This document shows, piece by piece, positions 18,229 through 29,223 of a stretch of 64,000 nt of DNA. The stretch spans positions 2,777,324-2,841,323 of the forward strand of contig NZ_JAHCDI010000004.1 in the NCBI RefSeq assembly GCF_019697375.1. The letters run 5' to 3'. How positions within the stretch are numbered: position 1 is the stretch's first letter; every line of letters starts with the position of its first letter. Origin of the DNA: Micromonospora tarapacensis (GTDB taxonomy: Bacteria; Actinomycetota; Actinomycetes; Mycobacteriales; Micromonosporaceae). Both the position numbers and the translations under genes were made by a program. A model generated the notes under the pieces. It was not told the origin of the DNA. It did not search any database and was given only the letters and a program-made list of their open reading frames with translations.

Positions 18229-20807
18229 TCAGGCGCCGCGGAGGGTGGCGCCGAAACGCTCGGCGGCGCGGGCCACCGCCGCGTCGCGGGCGGCGACCGC
18301 CTCCTCGACGGTCAACGTCCGGTCCGGCGCGCGGAAGGCGAGCTTGTACGCCAGCGACTTGCGCCCGGCGCCGAGCTGCTCCGAGGCGTACACGTCGAAC
18401 AGGCGGACCGACTCCAGCAGCTCGCCGGCGCCCTCGGCGAGCGCCTGCCGCACCGCCTCGGCCGGGACCTGGTCGGACACCACCAGCGCCACGTCGATCA
18501 GCGCCGGCGGAAAACCCGAGACCATGGGCGCGGGTGCGACCGGGGGGGCCGGCAGGGCGTCCAGGTCCAGCTCCATGGCGCAGGTACGCCGCGGCAGCTC
18601 CAGGGTGGCGACGACCGCCGGATGCAGCTCACCGGCGTGCCCGATGACCGTCCCATCGACCAGCAGCGCGGCACAGCGGCCGGGATGCCAGGGGGCGTAC
18701 TCGGTGGCCCGCACCTCGACCCGCCGGTCGGGCACCCCGGCGGCGGCGAGGACCGCGCGGCCCGCCTCGACCGCGTCGGCCCAGGTGGCCGCCCGACCGC
18801 CGCCCCACCAGCCGGCCGGCTCGACGTCGCCGGTCAGCACGACGGCGACGTGCCGGGGCTGGTGCGGCACGAACGCGTCGGCGGCGGTGAACTCCGCGTC
18901 GGTGGGACGCCGGTCGACGCCCATCGCCGGCGGGCTGCCGGCGCCCGGCCTCGGGTGGAAGACCGTGCCGATCTCGTAGAGGGCCAGGTCACGCAGACCA
19001 CGCCCGAGGTTGCGCCGGACGATGCCGAACAGCGGGCCGAGCAGCGTGGTGCGCAGCAACGGCTCCTCCTCCGACAGCGGGTTGGCCAGCCGCACCGCCG
19101 GGCGGCGCGGGTCGTCGGCGGGCAGGCCGAGCTGATCGGCGAGATTCCGGGAGACGAAGGGGTGCGCGAGCACCTCGACGTGGCCCCGCTCGGCCAGCGA
19201 ACGGGCCACGGCCCGGTTACGGCGCTGCTGCCAGGTCAGCCCCCGACCGGGCGGCGCGGTCGGCAGCAGCGACGGCACGTTGGCGTACCCGTCGAGGCGG
19301 ACCACCTCCTCCACCAGGTCGGCCGGGTCGGTCAGGTCGGGCCGCCAGGTCGGCGGAGTGACGCTGAGCGCCTCCCCGCCCACGGCGGAGACCCCCACCT
19401 CCCCGGCTCCTCGGCCAGCCGGTCGGCGCCCCGGGCCACCGTGCAGCCGATCTGTTCCAGCAGGGCGACCACCCGGGCCGGCGGGTACTCCACACCGACC
19501 CGCCGGCTGGGCAGGTCGACCGGCAGCACGATCGGGGTACGCGGCCGGACATGGTCGAGGTCCAGCACCTCGGCGCCGGCGGTGCCGCCGGCGTGCCCGG
19601 TGAGCAGCGCCACCGCCCGGTCCAGGGCGACCAACGGCAGGGCCGGGTCCACCCCCCGCTCCCAGCGCTTCGCCGCCTCGCTGAACAGCTTGTGCCGGCG
19701 GGCGGTGCGCCCGACCATGACCGGATCCCAGTGCGCGGCCTCGAAGAGCACGTTCACCGTGCCCGGCAGGACCTCGCTGGTCTCGCCGCCCATCACGGCC
19801 GCCAGCGAGATCGGGACGCCGGAGCCCTCGCCCGCGAGCGGATTCGGCACCCCGGCGTCGCAGATGACCATGTCCTCCGGCGCCAGCGCGCGGGTCACCC
19901 CGTCGAGCGTGGTCAGCTTCTCGCCCGGCTCGGCGCGCCGGACCACCAGCGGGCCGTTGATCCGGTCGGCGTCGAAGGCGTGCATCGGCTGGCCGAGTTC
20001 GAGCATCACGTAGTTGGTGATGTCCACCGGCAACGAGATGCTGCGGATGCCGGCGACGGTGAGCCGCTGCTGCATCCAGACCGGCGTCTGCGCCGCCGGG
20101 TCGACACCGCGCACCATCCGGGCCGCGAACCGGTCGCAGCCGACCGGGTCGCGCACCTCGACCGGGTACGCCGGCTCGGCCGTGCCGGGCGTCGCGGGCA
20201 TCCGGCCCCGGTCCGAGTAGTCCAGGCCGAGGGCGTGCGCCAGTTCGCGGGCGAGCCCGCGCAGCGACATCTGGTAGCCCCGGTCAGGGGTGATCTCCAC
20301 CTCGACGATGATGTCGTTGAGGCCGACCACCGGACGGGCGTCGTCGCCGGGCTCGGCCACCACGTGCTCGGGCAACACCAGGATGCCGGAGTGGTCGTCA
20401 CCCAGGCCCAGTTCCCTGGCCGAGCAGATCATGCCGTTGGAGTTGCGCCCATACGTCCGGCGGGCGCCGATGGCGAAGCCGCCGGGCAGCACGCCACCGG
20501 GCAGGATCACCACGACCCGGTCCCCCGGGGCGAAGTTGCGCGCCCCACAGACGATCTCCTGCGGCTCGCCGGTGCCGTTGGCGGCGCCCACGTCCACCCG
20601 ACAGAACCGGATCGGCTTCTTGAAGCCGGTCAGCTCCTCGATCTCCAGGACCTCGCCGACCACCAGCTGGCCGGTGACCGTGCCGGACAGGTCCACGATG
20701 GACTCGACCTCGATGCCGAGGTCGACCAGGGCCCGCTCCAGGTCACCGACGGGCAGGGCGGCCGGAAGATCGACGTACTCCCGCAGCCAACTGACAGAAA
20801 CTCGCAT
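18229..20807 (-). CDS. pheT: Phenylalanyl-tRNA synthetase beta chain, apparent frameshift
   Basis: Beta subunit of the alpha2-beta2 PheRS. The N-terminal part (20807 to about 19405) has the tRNA-binding EMAP-like domain, B3/4 editing region and start of B5. The C-terminal part (about 19400 to 18229) resumes in another frame with [20 protein letters not shown] and ends with the anticodon-binding FDX domain. The break maps to the CCCC at 19401-19404; one added C restores 859 residues, the normal length. PheT is essential, so a sequence error is more likely than a pseudogene. It lies 39 bases after pheS. Confidence 0.92.
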
Positions 20808-20846
20808 GACTCGTTACCACCGTCTCCGTGACTCGTACCCGTCGCC

Positions 20847-22061
<1,215 letters not shown>

Positions 22062-22128
22062 CTAAACGAACGCCTTGGCGCGTTCGGCATGGGGCCGCAT
22101 CTCCTTGTCGTGCGCGCGTGACCCGGGG

Positions 22129-22923
22129 TCAGCGCAGAGCTCTCGCCGAAGCGTACAGGCAGACGGCCGCGGCCGCAGCGAGGTTGAGGCTCTCGGCCCG
22201 CCCGTGCAGCGGTACCCGCACCCGGGCGTCGGCGGCATCGGCCAGCTCACCGGGCAAACCGTGTGCCTCGGTGCCGAACAGCCAGGCGGTCGGTGCGGCG
22301 AGCCGGCCGGCGTCGGCCAGCTCGTCCAGATCGTCCTCGCCGTGGCCGGTGGCGGCCAGCACGGTCAGCCCCGCGGCCCGCACCGCGGCGACCACGCTCG
22401 CCGGTTCCCGCTCCCGCACCACGTCGACGTGGAACAGGCTGCCGGCGGAGGCGCGCACGCACTTGCCGTTGTACGGGTCGACCGCGTCCCCGGCGAAGAC
22501 CACCGCCGCGGCGCCCGCGGCGTCGGCGGTGCGCAGCACCGTACCGGCGTTGCCCGGGTCACGGATCCCGGCGAGCACGGCGACCAGCCGTGGGCTGCTC
22601 GCCAGGGCGGCGTCCAGGGGCCCGTCGACGTGCCGGCAGACGGCCACCAGGCCCTGCGGGGCGACGGTCTCGGCGAGGGCCGCGAGGGCGTCGTCGGTCA
22701 CCTCGGTGACGGGTACGTCGGCACCGGCGGCGGCCACGAGGTCGGCGTACCGGTCGAGGCTGGCGGGAGTGCCGAACAGTTCGACGACGGTGCGCGGGCG
22801 GATCAGGGCCTCGCGGACCGCCTGCGGTCCCTCGGCCAGGAACCGGCCGGTGGCCTCGCGCTCCCGGCGGCGCTGGAGCCGGCGGGCGGCGACCACCCGG
22901 GGCGTACGCGGTGTGAAGGGCAT
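22129..22923 (-). CDS. TrmH/SpoU-family RNA 2'-O-methyltransferase
   Basis: A 264-residue SPOUT methyltransferase. An N-terminal substrate-binding domain (residues 1-100) is followed by the knot: motif 1 GIRDPGNAGTVLRTADAAG, motif 2 WLFGTEAHGLP and motif 3 VPLHGRAESLNLAAAAAV. It should methylate a ribose 2'-O of rRNA or tRNA using SAM; such genes often lie between rplT and pheS in actinobacteria, as here. The gap to rplT (22924-22991) holds a hairpin with arms GCGAGGCG and CGCCTCGC. Confidence 0.93.
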   Translation of the reverse strand: MPFTPRTPRVVAARRLQRRREREATGRFLAEGPQAVREALIRPRTVVELFGTPASLDRYADLVAAAGADVPVTEVTDDALAALAETVAPQGLVAVCRHVDGPLDAALASSPRLVAVLAGIRDPGNAGTVLRTADAAGAAAVVFAGDAVDPYNGKCVRASAGSLFHVDVVREREPASVVAAVRAAGLTVLAATGHGEDDLDELADAGRLAAPTAWLFGTEAHGLPGELADAADARVRVPLHGRAESLNLAAAAAVCLYASARALR

Positions 22924-22991
22924 GGTGTCTCACCACACACGCGCGAGGCGCCCCTCGTCGCCGAGGAACGCCTCGCTGCGCGCTGCGGGGA

Positions 22992-23384
22992 TCAGGCGGC
23001 CTGGGCCGCCGCGCCGCCGGTGCCCTCGGCCGCGACCGCGGCGCGGGCCAACTCGACGATCGCCGCGAACGCGGCGGCGTCGTTGACGGCCAGATCGGCC
23101 AGGATCTTGCGGTCGACCTCGATGCCGGCCAGCCGCAGGCCCTGGATCAGGCGGTTGTAGGTCATCCCGTTGGCGCGGGCGCCCGCGTTGATCCGCTGGA
23201 TCCACAGCTGCCGGAAGTCGCCCTTGCGGTCACGACGGTCCCGGTAGGCGTACTGCATCGAGTGCAGCACCTGCTCCTTGGCCTTGCGGTACAGCCGGGA
23301 GCGCTGACCGCGGTAGCCGCTCGCGGTCTCCAGCAGGGTTCGGCGCTTCTTCTGGGCGTTCACAGCCCGCTTGACGCGTGCCAT
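22992..23384 (-). CDS. rplT: 50S ribosomal protein L20
   Basis: A 130-residue bL20, which binds 23S rRNA and is needed for early 50S assembly. The basic N-terminal helix ([20 protein letters not shown]) and the [20 protein letters not shown] motif are typical. The Ala-rich tail is an actinobacterial extension. It is the third gene of infC-rpmI-rplT, 32 bases after rpmI. Confidence 0.98.
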   Translation of the reverse strand: MARVKRAVNAQKKRRTLLETASGYRGQRSRLYRKAKEQVLHSMQYAYRDRRDRKGDFRQLWIQRINAGARANGMTYNRLIQGLRLAGIEVDRKILADLAVNDAAAFAAIVELARAAVAAEGTGGAAAQAA

Positions 23385-23416
23385 CTCAACTCCTTCTTGG
23401 GCTCAGGTGGCGCGCG

Positions 23417-23611
23417 TCAGCGGCCGAGCAGCTTCTTGATGCGCTTGACATCGGCCTTGGCCACCTCGACCACGCCCGTCAGTCGGCGGGTCCGGGTGGA
23501 GGGCTTCTTCTCCAGGAGGTGGCGCTTGTTGGCCTGCTCCTTCATGAGCTTGCCCTTACCGGTCACGCGGACCCGCTTGCCCGTCCCCGTGTGGCTCTTC
23601 ATCTTCGGCAT
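23417..23611 (-). CDS. rpmI: 50S ribosomal protein L35
   Basis: A 64-residue bL35 with the characteristic [20 protein letters not shown] start and [15 protein letters not shown] motif. Second gene of the infC operon, about 20 bases after the corrected infC stop. Confidence 0.98.
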   Translation of the reverse strand: MPKMKSHTGTGKRVRVTGKGKLMKEQANKRHLLEKKPSTRTRRLTGVVEVAKADVKRIKKLLGR

Positions 23612-23631
23612 GTGGAACGTCTTCTCCCCTG

Positions 23632-24281
23632 TTACTCGCCGCTGTTGTCGGCGACGGTGCCGGTGTCACCGGCCGCTGCGGTCTCGCCGGCCTCCGGGCC
23701 GGCGGAGCCCTCCGCGGCCCGATCCCGGGCCCGCCCCGGGAGGCCGTAGCGGCGACCGCGGCGGCCTTGGTGGCGCGGTGTGGCGCGAGCACCATGATCA
23801 TGTTTCGACCGTCCTGCTTCGGAGCGGCCTCGACGTACCCCAGCTCCGAGATCTCGCTCTCGAGCCGACGCAGGAGCCGATAACCCAGCTCCGGACGGCT
23901 CTGCTCGCGACCCCGGAACATGATCGTCACCTTGACCTTGTCGCCGGCCTTGAGGAACCGCACCACGTGACCCTTCTTGGTCTCGTAGTCGTGCGGGTCG
24001 ATCTTCGGCCGGAGCTTCATCTCCTTGATGACGGTCTGCTGCTGGTTACGCCGCGCTTCGCGCGCCTTCAGTGCGCTCTCGTACTTGAACTTGCCGAAGT
24101 CCATGAGCTTGCACACCGGCGGGCGCGCCATCGGCGCAACCTCGACCAGGTCCAGATCGACGTCCGCGGCCAGCTGAAGGGCTCGCTCCAGCGGGACGAT
24201 GCCCACCTGCTCACCCTCGGGGCCGACCAGTCGGACCTCACGTGCCCGGATCTGCTCGTTCACGCGTGGTTCGACGCTGAT
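23632..24281 (-). CDS. infC: Translation initiation factor IF-3, AUC start, tail frameshift
   Basis: IF-3 binds the 30S subunit, prevents subunit joining and checks the start codon. The N-domain ([20 protein letters not shown]) and C-domain ([37 protein letters not shown]) are complete. The likely start is ATC at 24281 ([13 protein letters not shown]), four bases after GAGGAGG; a non-AUG start is the rule for infC and allows autoregulation. A GTG lies six codons inside. After VAATASR the frame breaks near the CCCC at 23734-23737; adding one base gives an acidic tail ending at TAA 23632 and 216 residues. Without correction the frame runs into rpmI. Confidence 0.9.
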
Positions 24282-24356
24282 GGGGCCTCCTCGAGTCGGT
24301 TCTTCATGCGTGGCCGACCCCTGCGGCTCCCGGTGGGAACCAACCCGGAAAGCAGA

Positions 24357-24570
24357 AGGCCCCGGCAGATGCCAGGGCCTGCTCGACCGGTCGGCACGAT
24401 CACAGGATCGCGCATGCGGGACCGGGACATGCCCGGAACCGGAGACCGGACCCGGCCACCACAGGCGGCGACTCGGGTGGGAGCAGGCGCTCCACTTTCG
24501 TGGCCGCCCGCACGGAGCGGACAGCCTGGTCGACTTGACTACACTACACCCCCGGCCGGCGACCTCTCAA
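24357..24570 (-). promoter_or_regulatory. infC promoter and structured 250-base leader
   Basis: TTGAGA (24565-24570) and TAGTGT (24541-24546) on the minus strand, spacer 18, form a likely promoter with a start near 24533. The resulting leader of about 250 bases before the infC start contains a strong hairpin (arms 24357-24367 and 24370-24380, ten pairs, AGGCCCUGGC with GCCGGGGCCU) followed by a pyrimidine-rich stretch. This is a candidate attenuator or L20-binding site; the role is inferred from infC operons in other bacteria. The sequence does not match the Firmicute L20 leader as I know it. Confidence 0.5.
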
Positions 24571-24622
24571 ATCGGGCAGCCGTGGCCGGCCCACAGCGAC
24601 GATCCTCCCGGCGACCAGGTGC

Positions 24623-25105
24623 TCAGGTGCCCCCGCGGCCGGCGGCCCGCTCGGCGAACGCGGCCAGGTGGTCCTGGTGCAACCGGCGCAGAGCGCGCAC
24701 CCCGTCGACGGCGAGCTGCTTGTCGGCGGCCTGGAGCGCGACCACCGGCAGCAGGTCGTCGTCGTGCAGTTCCAGGGCGGCCCACGGAGCACCCCGGTCG
24801 AACCGGATGCCCCGGACCACCTCCCAGGGCAACTCGTACGAGCCGATCACGTTGCGGACCCGCACGCCCCGCGCGTCCGCCTCCACCCGGGGACGGGTGA
24901 AGAGCAGGGCGCCCAGGGCGAACAGGACGCCGAGCCCGATCATGGCGATCTGGTCGCCACGCTGGAAGGTGCCGTAGCCGTTGCCGGTCGGACCGGCCAG
25001 CGTGGTGCCGATCGCCGCGAACAGGACCACCAGCACGACCGCCGAGACCCAGCAGACCACCCGGATGCGCCGGGGCCGCAGGCGGATCAGCTCGCGCTCG
25101 CTCAT
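24623..25105 (-). CDS. PH-domain membrane protein
   Basis: A 160-residue protein with two membrane helices (VVCWVSAVVLVVLFAAIG at 13-35 and IAMIGLGVLFALGALLF around 53-70). A bacterial PH-like domain follows (RPRVEADARGVRVRNVIGSY, ELPWEVVRGIRFDRGAPWAA). The same gene commonly sits beside hisG/hisE in actinobacteria. Start ATG 25105 (MSERELIRLRP). No function is established for the family; the PH domain probably faces the cytoplasm. Confidence 0.85.
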   Translation of the reverse strand: MSERELIRLRPRRIRVVCWVSAVVLVVLFAAIGTTLAGPTGNGYGTFQRGDQIAMIGLGVLFALGALLFTRPRVEADARGVRVRNVIGSYELPWEVVRGIRFDRGAPWAALELHDDDLLPVVALQAADKQLAVDGVRALRRLHQDHLAAFAERAAGRGGT

Positions 25106-25171
25106 GCCACCAGTCTGCCATCCGTCCCGCGGCGCCCCTGGAGCCGCCACGCGGTCACCCGCCGGCTCACC

Positions 25172-26017
25172 TCACAGCCGACAGGCGTGGATGTTGGTGA
25201 CCAGGATCGCCCGGGCGCCCAGCTCGTAGAGCTCGTCCATGATCCGGTGCACGTCCTCGCGGAGCACCATGGCCTGCACCGCCACCCAACCCTCGCGGTG
25301 CAGCGGTGAGACGGTGGGCGACTCGATGCCCGGGGTCAGCGAGCTGGCCCGGTCCAGCAGCCCGGCCGGCACGTCGTAGGCGAGCATCACGTAGCGGCGG
25401 GCGACCAGCACCCCGTGCAGCCGGCGCAGCAGCTGCTCGGCCTGCGGGTGGGGTGCCGCTCCGGTGCGCCCCACCAGCACCGCCGAGGAGTGCAGCAGCG
25501 GCTCGCCGAAGACCACCAGACCGGCCTGACGCAGGGTGGCGCCGGTCTCCACCACGTCGGCCACCACGTCGGCGACGCCCAGGCGGATGGCGTTCTCCAC
25601 CGCGCCGTCGAGGCGGATCACCTCGGCCTTGACGCCCAACTCGGCGAGGTGCCGCTCGACCAGCCCCGGGTACGCGGTGGCGATCCGGTGCCCGCCGAGC
25701 TCCCGGACGTCGTCCACGTCGTCGGGCCGGGCCGCGAAGCGGAAGGTGGCCCGGCCGAAGTTCAGATCGAGGACCTCCTCCGCCGGCGCACCGGAGTCGA
25801 TCAACAGGTCGCGGCCGGTGACACCCGCGTCCAGGTCACCGGAGCCGACGTAGGTGGCGATGTCCTTCGGCCGCAGGTAGAAGAACTCGAGATCGTTCGC
25901 CTGGTCCCGGCAGACCAGGTCCTTGGGGTCGGTGCGCTGGCGGTAGCCCGCCTCGCGCAGCATCTCGGCGGCCGAGGAGGCCAGGGCGCCCTTGTTGGGT
26001 ACGGCGACACGCAGCAT
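25172..26017 (-). CDS. hisG: ATP phosphoribosyltransferase, long form
   Basis: A 281-residue HisG catalysing the first, feedback-inhibited step of histidine synthesis (ATP plus PRPP). It has the PRPP-binding region VADVVADVVETGATLRQAGL and the C-terminal ACT-like domain (residues 210-281) that binds histidine, so it is the HisZ-independent long form. ATG 26017 follows GGAG. It forms an operon with hisE 44 bases upstream. Confidence 0.97.
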   Translation of the reverse strand: MLRVAVPNKGALASSAAEMLREAGYRQRTDPKDLVCRDQANDLEFFYLRPKDIATYVGSGDLDAGVTGRDLLIDSGAPAEEVLDLNFGRATFRFAARPDDVDDVRELGGHRIATAYPGLVERHLAELGVKAEVIRLDGAVENAIRLGVADVVADVVETGATLRQAGLVVFGEPLLHSSAVLVGRTGAAPHPQAEQLLRRLHGVLVARRYVMLAYDVPAGLLDRASSLTPGIESPTVSPLHREGWVAVQAMVLREDVHRIMDELYELGARAILVTNIHACRL

Positions 26018-26061
26018 GACGGAGTGCTCCTTCGATCGGGACCGGGTCGACGGCGGGGCAC

Positions 26062-26325
26062 TCACAGATGTCGGTAGACGTCCTTCAGTTCGAGACCGCT
26101 GGCCAGCATCAGCACCTGGACCTGGTAGAGCAGTTGGGAGATCTCCTCGGCGGTGCGCTCCGGCCCCTCGTGCTCGGCGGCCATCCACGACTCGGCCGCC
26201 TCCTCGACGACCTTCTTCCCGACGAAGTGCACGCCCTTCTCCAACGCGGCGACCGTGCCCGAGCCGGGGGTGCCGGCCGCGGCCTTGGCCTGCAACTCCG
26301 CGAACAACTCCTCGAACGTCTTCAC
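26062..26325 (-). CDS. hisE: Phosphoribosyl-ATP pyrophosphatase
   Basis: An 87-residue all-alpha NTP pyrophosphatase for the second step of histidine synthesis. The metal-binding helix [18 protein letters not shown] and [17 protein letters not shown] are diagnostic. GTG 26325 ([11 protein letters not shown]) gives the normal length for the family; the upstream extension of the frame is not conserved-looking. First gene of hisE-hisG. Confidence 0.96.
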   Translation of the reverse strand: MKTFEELFAELQAKAAAGTPGSGTVAALEKGVHFVGKKVVEEAAESWMAAEHEGPERTAEEISQLLYQVQVLMLASGLELKDVYRHL

Positions 26326-26463
26326 GGAGACGGATTCTCGCAGTCGCCCTCGGTCGCCGGAAGCACCGGGTCGGTGGTGACCGCTGGCCGGGACCGGCAT
26401 TCCCTACCAGGATGATGGGACAAGCCTTCGATCCCCGCCTATGTTGGTCGTACGCTGTCCGCC

Positions 26464-27324
26464 ATGGTCAGCACCCCACGCACCCCCACGCTCGCCACCG
26501 CCGGCATCGTCCTGCTCGCGGTCACCGCCTGCACGCCCCAGGCCCAGCCCGCGCCTATGCCGACCGTGTCGATGGCGTGCACCAAGGACAGCCTGTCCAC
26601 CCAGACTCCGGGCAGGCTCACCATCGCCACCGACGAGCCGGCCGACCCGCCGTGGTTCGTCGACGACAAGCCCGACAACGGCGAGGGCTTCGAGTCCGCG
26701 GTGGCCTACGCGGTGGCGGAGCAGCTCGGCTACGCCCGCGACGACGTCACCTGGATCCGGGTGCGGTTCGACGCCGCCGTCGCGCCCGGGCCGAAGAACT
26801 TCGACTTCGACATCAACCAGTTCGCCGTCACCGAGGAGCGCAAGCAGGCGGTGGACTTCTCCGCCCCGTACTACCTGGTGCGGCAGACGGTGATCGCGCT
26901 GGAATCCTCCAAGATCGCTGGCATGACCGCACTGGCCGACCTGCGCGGCGCCAAGCTCGGCGCACGGGTCGGCACGACCAGCTACCAGGCGATCACCGAC
27001 GTGGTGCGGCCGACGGCCGAACCCCAGGTCTACAACAGCAACGACGACGCGAAGAAGGCACTACAGAACGGGCAGATCGACGGCCTGGTGGTGGACCTGC
27101 CCACCGCGTTCCACATCACCGGCGCGGAGATCGACGACGCGGTGATCGTCGGGCAGCTGCCCCAGGTGGGCACGCCGGAGGCGTTCGGGTTGCTGTTGGA
27201 CAAGGACTCCCCGCTCACCGGCTGCGTCAGCGCGGCGGTCGGGCAGCTCAGCAGCGAGGGCATACTCAAGCAGCTGGAGCAGCAGTGGCTGGCTCAGGTC
27301 GCGGGAGCGCCAGAACTCACGTGA
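26464..27324 (+). CDS. Amino-acid-type ABC substrate-binding lipoprotein
   Basis: A 286-residue family 3 solute-binding lipoprotein. The lipobox LAVTAC gives a lipidated Cys23 after a short signal peptide. The mature protein has the two-lobe SBP pattern: RLTIATDEPADPPWFVDDKP, FDFDINQFAVTEERKQAVDF, SAPYYLVRQTVIAL and GARVGTTSYQAITDVV. It should capture a polar amino acid or similar ligand. No permease or ATPase is adjacent, so it is an orphan binding protein. It is divergent from hisE and abuts the cassette at 27.4-32.8 kb. Confidence 0.9.
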   Translation: MVSTPRTPTLATAGIVLLAVTACTPQAQPAPMPTVSMACTKDSLSTQTPGRLTIATDEPADPPWFVDDKPDNGEGFESAVAYAVAEQLGYARDDVTWIRVRFDAAVAPGPKNFDFDINQFAVTEERKQAVDFSAPYYLVRQTVIALESSKIAGMTALADLRGAKLGARVGTTSYQAITDVVRPTAEPQVYNSNDDAKKALQNGQIDGLVVDLPTAFHITGAEIDDAVIVGQLPQVGTPEAFGLLLDKDSPLTGCVSAAVGQLSSEGILKQLEQQWLAQVAGAPELT

Positions 27325-27406
27325 GCACCGCTCAGCACCACCCCTCGCCCGATGATCGAGGCTGCCGGCGGAGGTCGCGGTTCCGGGCGCGGTGCTGGGG
27401 CGTCGG

Positions 27407-28033
27407 TCAGGCCGCACCGGTGTGCGCGGCCCCGCCCGCGACGCTCACGTTCATCGCCGGGTACGTCATTACGAGGCTCGCCTCGGCTGGCCCGTGCACC
27501 ACCTCGTACCGATGCGGCACATCGGCCGAGAACACCAGGAAATCGCCGGCGCCCGCCTCGTGTAGCGCATCGACCGGTCCGGCCCGCAACACTCCGCGGC
27601 TGACGAGCAGGTATTCCACCGTTCCGGCCGCGTGCGCCGGACTCTCCACGAAATTCCCGGGTTGTTGGATGCGTACCCGCCAGATCTCGGTGAGGACGCC
27701 GGGGCCGATGCGCTGCAACATCTCTTGTCGGCTGTAGTCCGGGGCCGGGGTGCCCCGCTGCAGGCTCGGTGCGCTCGGCACCGAGGTCGGTATGAGGTCG
27801 CCGAGCGGCAACCGCAGGGCAACGGCGATCGCCGCGATGGTCTCGATGGTCGGGTTGCCGAGGCCGGCCTCGAGTCGGGAGAGTGTCCCCTTGCTCACAT
27901 CCGCCCGCCGAGCAAGCTCGGAGACCGACATCCGGCGGGCCTCCCGGAAGCGACGGACTTCCCTACCGACCGCGGCTCCCATCCCGGCCGCGGTGGTCCC
28001 GAAGCTCTCAGCGGCTGTCGTCACGGGGTCCAT
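27407..28033 (-). CDS. XRE-family regulator with cupin domain
   Basis: A 208-residue regulator. Residues 22-75 form a Cro/C1-type helix-turn-helix (VRRFREARRMSVSELARRAD, VSKGTLSRLEAGLGNPTIET). Residues 115-195 form a small cupin (NFVESPAHAAGTVEYLLVSR, GDFLVFSADVPHRYEV), which would bind the effector. ATG 28033 lies inside the 3' end of the exporter gene (26-base overlap), so the two are co-translated. Such regulators often control neighbouring amino-acid export or catabolism genes. The palindrome at 29131-29140 in the divergent promoter is a candidate operator. Confidence 0.9.
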   Translation of the reverse strand: MDPVTTAAESFGTTAAGMGAAVGREVRRFREARRMSVSELARRADVSKGTLSRLEAGLGNPTIETIAAIAVALRLPLGDLIPTSVPSAPSLQRGTPAPDYSRQEMLQRIGPGVLTEIWRVRIQQPGNFVESPAHAAGTVEYLLVSRGVLRAGPVDALHEAGAGDFLVFSADVPHRYEVVHGPAEASLVMTYPAMNVSVAGGAAHTGAA

Positions 28034-29057
28034 TCTCGGGTATTGGTCGGCGAACGTGCCCAGACACGCTACCGTCTGGTGCCACGCCGGCCGCAGGCTG
28101 GCGCCCGGAACTCTCGACAGCCCGCCCGACGAGCGCCGACCCGACCAGCAGCAAGCCACCGAGCGCCTGGACGAGGCCGAGCGACTCGCCAGCCGCGACG
28201 ATCGCGAAGATCGTCGCGAAGATCGGCTCGGTACACAACACCAGCCCGACCCGGGTGGAGCTGGAGAGCCTTGCCGAACGCAGCTGCACGAAGAAGGCGA
28301 AGGCGGTGCCGAGTACACCGAGATAGGCGATGAGCAGCCACGATCGGCCGTCGACATCCCCGGCCACCGACCACACCGGGTCCCCCGTGAGCACCGAGGT
28401 GGATCCCGCCAGCACGATCACCACCACGAACTGGACCGCGGTGAGGTTCTGAATCGACTGGCCCCGTACGTGCCGGCCGAAGAGCGTGATCTGAACAGCT
28501 CGGATCATCGCGGCAGCCAGGATGATCAAGTCACCGGACCGCAGCTGAATGCCGTCGTGCAGCAACAGCAAAGCGCAACCGAGAAGGGCCGCGACCGTGG
28601 CGATGTATACCACCGGGGATTGCGTCCTCCGGCTGACGAATCGCTCCAACACGGGCACCAGCACCACCGAAACGGTGATGAGAAAGCCGGCGTTGGCCGC
28701 GGATGTGTACCGCACACCCACCGTCTCCAGCATGAGGATGCCGTAGAGCATCGTGCCGAAGGCCGCGCCTGTGATCAGCTCCATCCGGTTCAACCGACGC
28801 AGCGACCGAGCGGCCAGCAGGAGCACCACCGGAAGCGCGGTGAGGAAGCGCAACGCCAGGAACGCCGCAGCCGGCACGTGTTCCCCGACGGTCTGCATCA
28901 CGACGTAGCTGGAGCCCCAGATGATCGCCACGAGCAGGATCGACAGATCCGACCACAGCAGGGCGCCCTTGGTCGCGGGGCGGACAGGCCCGGCAGGAGG
29001 TGGGATGCTGGCTGCCGGCTCGGGCGGCGCCGACGTGGTGCCCCTAGGTGCTTGCAT
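28008..29057 (-). CDS. EamA/DMT-family exporter
   Basis: A 349-residue inner-membrane protein with ten predicted helices in two EamA repeats (about 37-165 and 180-315), for example WSDLSILLVAIIWGSSYVVM and FLALRFLTALPVVLLLAA. A Pro/Ala-rich cytoplasmic N-terminus and a polar C-terminus flank them. The family includes the threonine/homoserine exporter RhtA. Here it is next to a threonine-transaldolase-like enzyme and a tRNA deacylase, which suggests export of a threonine analogue; this is inference. First gene of a two-gene operon with the XRE regulator. Confidence 0.9.
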   Translation of the reverse strand: MQAPRGTTSAPPEPAASIPPPAGPVRPATKGALLWSDLSILLVAIIWGSSYVVMQTVGEHVPAAAFLALRFLTALPVVLLLAARSLRRLNRMELITGAAFGTMLYGILMLETVGVRYTSAANAGFLITVSVVLVPVLERFVSRRTQSPVVYIATVAALLGCALLLLHDGIQLRSGDLIILAAAMIRAVQITLFGRHVRGQSIQNLTAVQFVVVIVLAGSTSVLTGDPVWSVAGDVDGRSWLLIAYLGVLGTAFAFFVQLRSARLSSSTRVGLVLCTEPIFATIFAIVAAGESLGLVQALGGLLLVGSALVGRAVESSGRQPAAGVAPDGSVSGHVRRPIPENGPRDDSR

Positions 29058-29125
29058 GATCAGCTTATCCCCTCGAGATTCACCCAGTCAGGACTACAAT
29101 GTCGGAATTGCCCGATCGTCCGTAC

Positions 29126-29155
29126 ATTATAGTGATCACTTTCTAGTACTATACT
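29126..29155. promoter_or_regulatory. Divergent promoters around a palindrome
   Basis: Between the exporter (minus) and the YbaK gene (plus) lies an unusually AT-rich stretch. TATAAT on the minus strand (29126-29131) and TATACT on the plus strand (29150-29155) face outwards, separated by the perfect palindrome AGTGATCACT (29131-29140). No clear -35 boxes were found. One regulator bound at the palindrome could control both operons; the XRE/cupin protein is the obvious candidate. Confidence 0.55.
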
Positions 29156-29223
29156 GAACACGACGGTAGCCGACGCATCACATTCCGCGCTGACCGCGGT
29201 GGTGAAGTACGAGGGGATGACGC

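Noticed and set aside
18229..20807. pheT as a true pseudogene or split gene
   Set aside because: PheT is essential, both halves are well preserved, and one base in a C-run restores the normal length.
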